From NCBI RefSeq assembly GCF_002632465.1, contig NZ_NIBS01000015.1, positions 34,201 to 98,200 on the forward strand: a DNA stretch of 64,000 nucleotides, read 5' to 3'. A program made the translations under genes and the position numbers. This DNA comes from Xenorhabdus budapestensis. Its GTDB lineage: Bacteria > Pseudomonadota > Gammaproteobacteria > Enterobacterales > Enterobacteriaceae. The notes below the pieces were generated by a model. The model was given only the letters and a program-made list of their open reading frames with translations, searched no databases and had not been told where the DNA came from. Positions 63,921-64,000 of this stretch are shown here, in pieces; position 1 is the stretch's first letter; the number at the start of each line of letters is the position of its first letter.

Positions 63921-64000
63921 AATTGAAGAGTTTGATCATGGCTCAGATTGAACGCTGGCGGCAGGCCTAACACATGCAAGTCGGGCGGCAGCGGGAGGAA
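63921..64000 (+). rRNA. rrs: 16S ribosomal RNA, 5' end (partial)
   Basis: AATTGAAGAGTTTGATCATGG matches the start of mature bacterial 16S rRNA. About 80 bases are present and the rest lies outside the window. murI precedes it, as at rrnB in E. coli. The region 63774-63920 is the 16S leader. Confidence 0.98.

Overview
The window is a chromosomal segment of an enterobacterium, most likely Xenorhabdus or Photorhabdus (Morganellaceae). The housekeeping proteins are close to their E. coli counterparts and the gene order largely follows the E. coli cpx-to-rrnB segment, but the DNA is more AT-rich and argG sits inside an argCBGH cluster. The genus call is inference; the 16S rRNA gene is cut after about 80 bases.

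Region 1 (1-16206) is a surface-glycan (O-antigen type) cluster, all on the minus strand. Reading in the direction of transcription it starts with a JUMPstart/ops-like RfaH element (about 15976-16007) and a long leader that contains the remains of an IS5-type transposase gene. Next come wbpA, wbpB, wbpD and wbpE homologues, which would make UDP-2,3-diacetamido-2,3-dideoxy-glucuronic acid. They are followed by a Wzx flippase, an ATP-grasp ligase, a PHP phosphoesterase, a polysaccharide-deacetylase-like protein, a Wzy-like polymerase, two glycosyltransferases, a fusion of a class II glutamine amidotransferase with a WbpG/PseA-type N-acetyl sugar amidotransferase, and a third glycosyltransferase. 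The fusion and the ATP-grasp/PHP/deacetylase trio are the most unusual content of the window. No UDP-sugar 2-epimerase, initiating transferase or chain-length regulator is visible, so the cluster probably continues to the left.

Region 2 (16207-31980) holds cpxA-cpxR diverging from cpxP across a consensus CpxR box, an acyltransferase/CDP-diglyceride synthase pair where E. coli has fieF, then pfkA, sbp, tpiA, yiiQ, yiiR, fpr, a truncated emrD, glpK-glpF without glpX, zapB, rraA and menA.

Region 3 (31981-39720) has IS1-type debris, then hslV-hslU behind a consensus heat-shock promoter that overlaps the end of ftsN, followed by cytR, priA and rpmE.

Region 4 (39721-55682) is amino-acid biosynthesis. 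metJ diverges from metB-metL over Met boxes. ppc follows, then an unrecognised 210-residue gene, then metF on the minus strand behind an array of eight Met-box-like octamers. A DUF3800 gene comes next, then argE diverging from argCBGH over a tandem ARG-box operator.

Region 5 (55683-64000) runs oxyR, sthA, fabR, yijD, trmA, btuB and murI, and ends at an rRNA operon with clear P1 and P2 promoters, boxB, boxA and the first bases of 16S rRNA.
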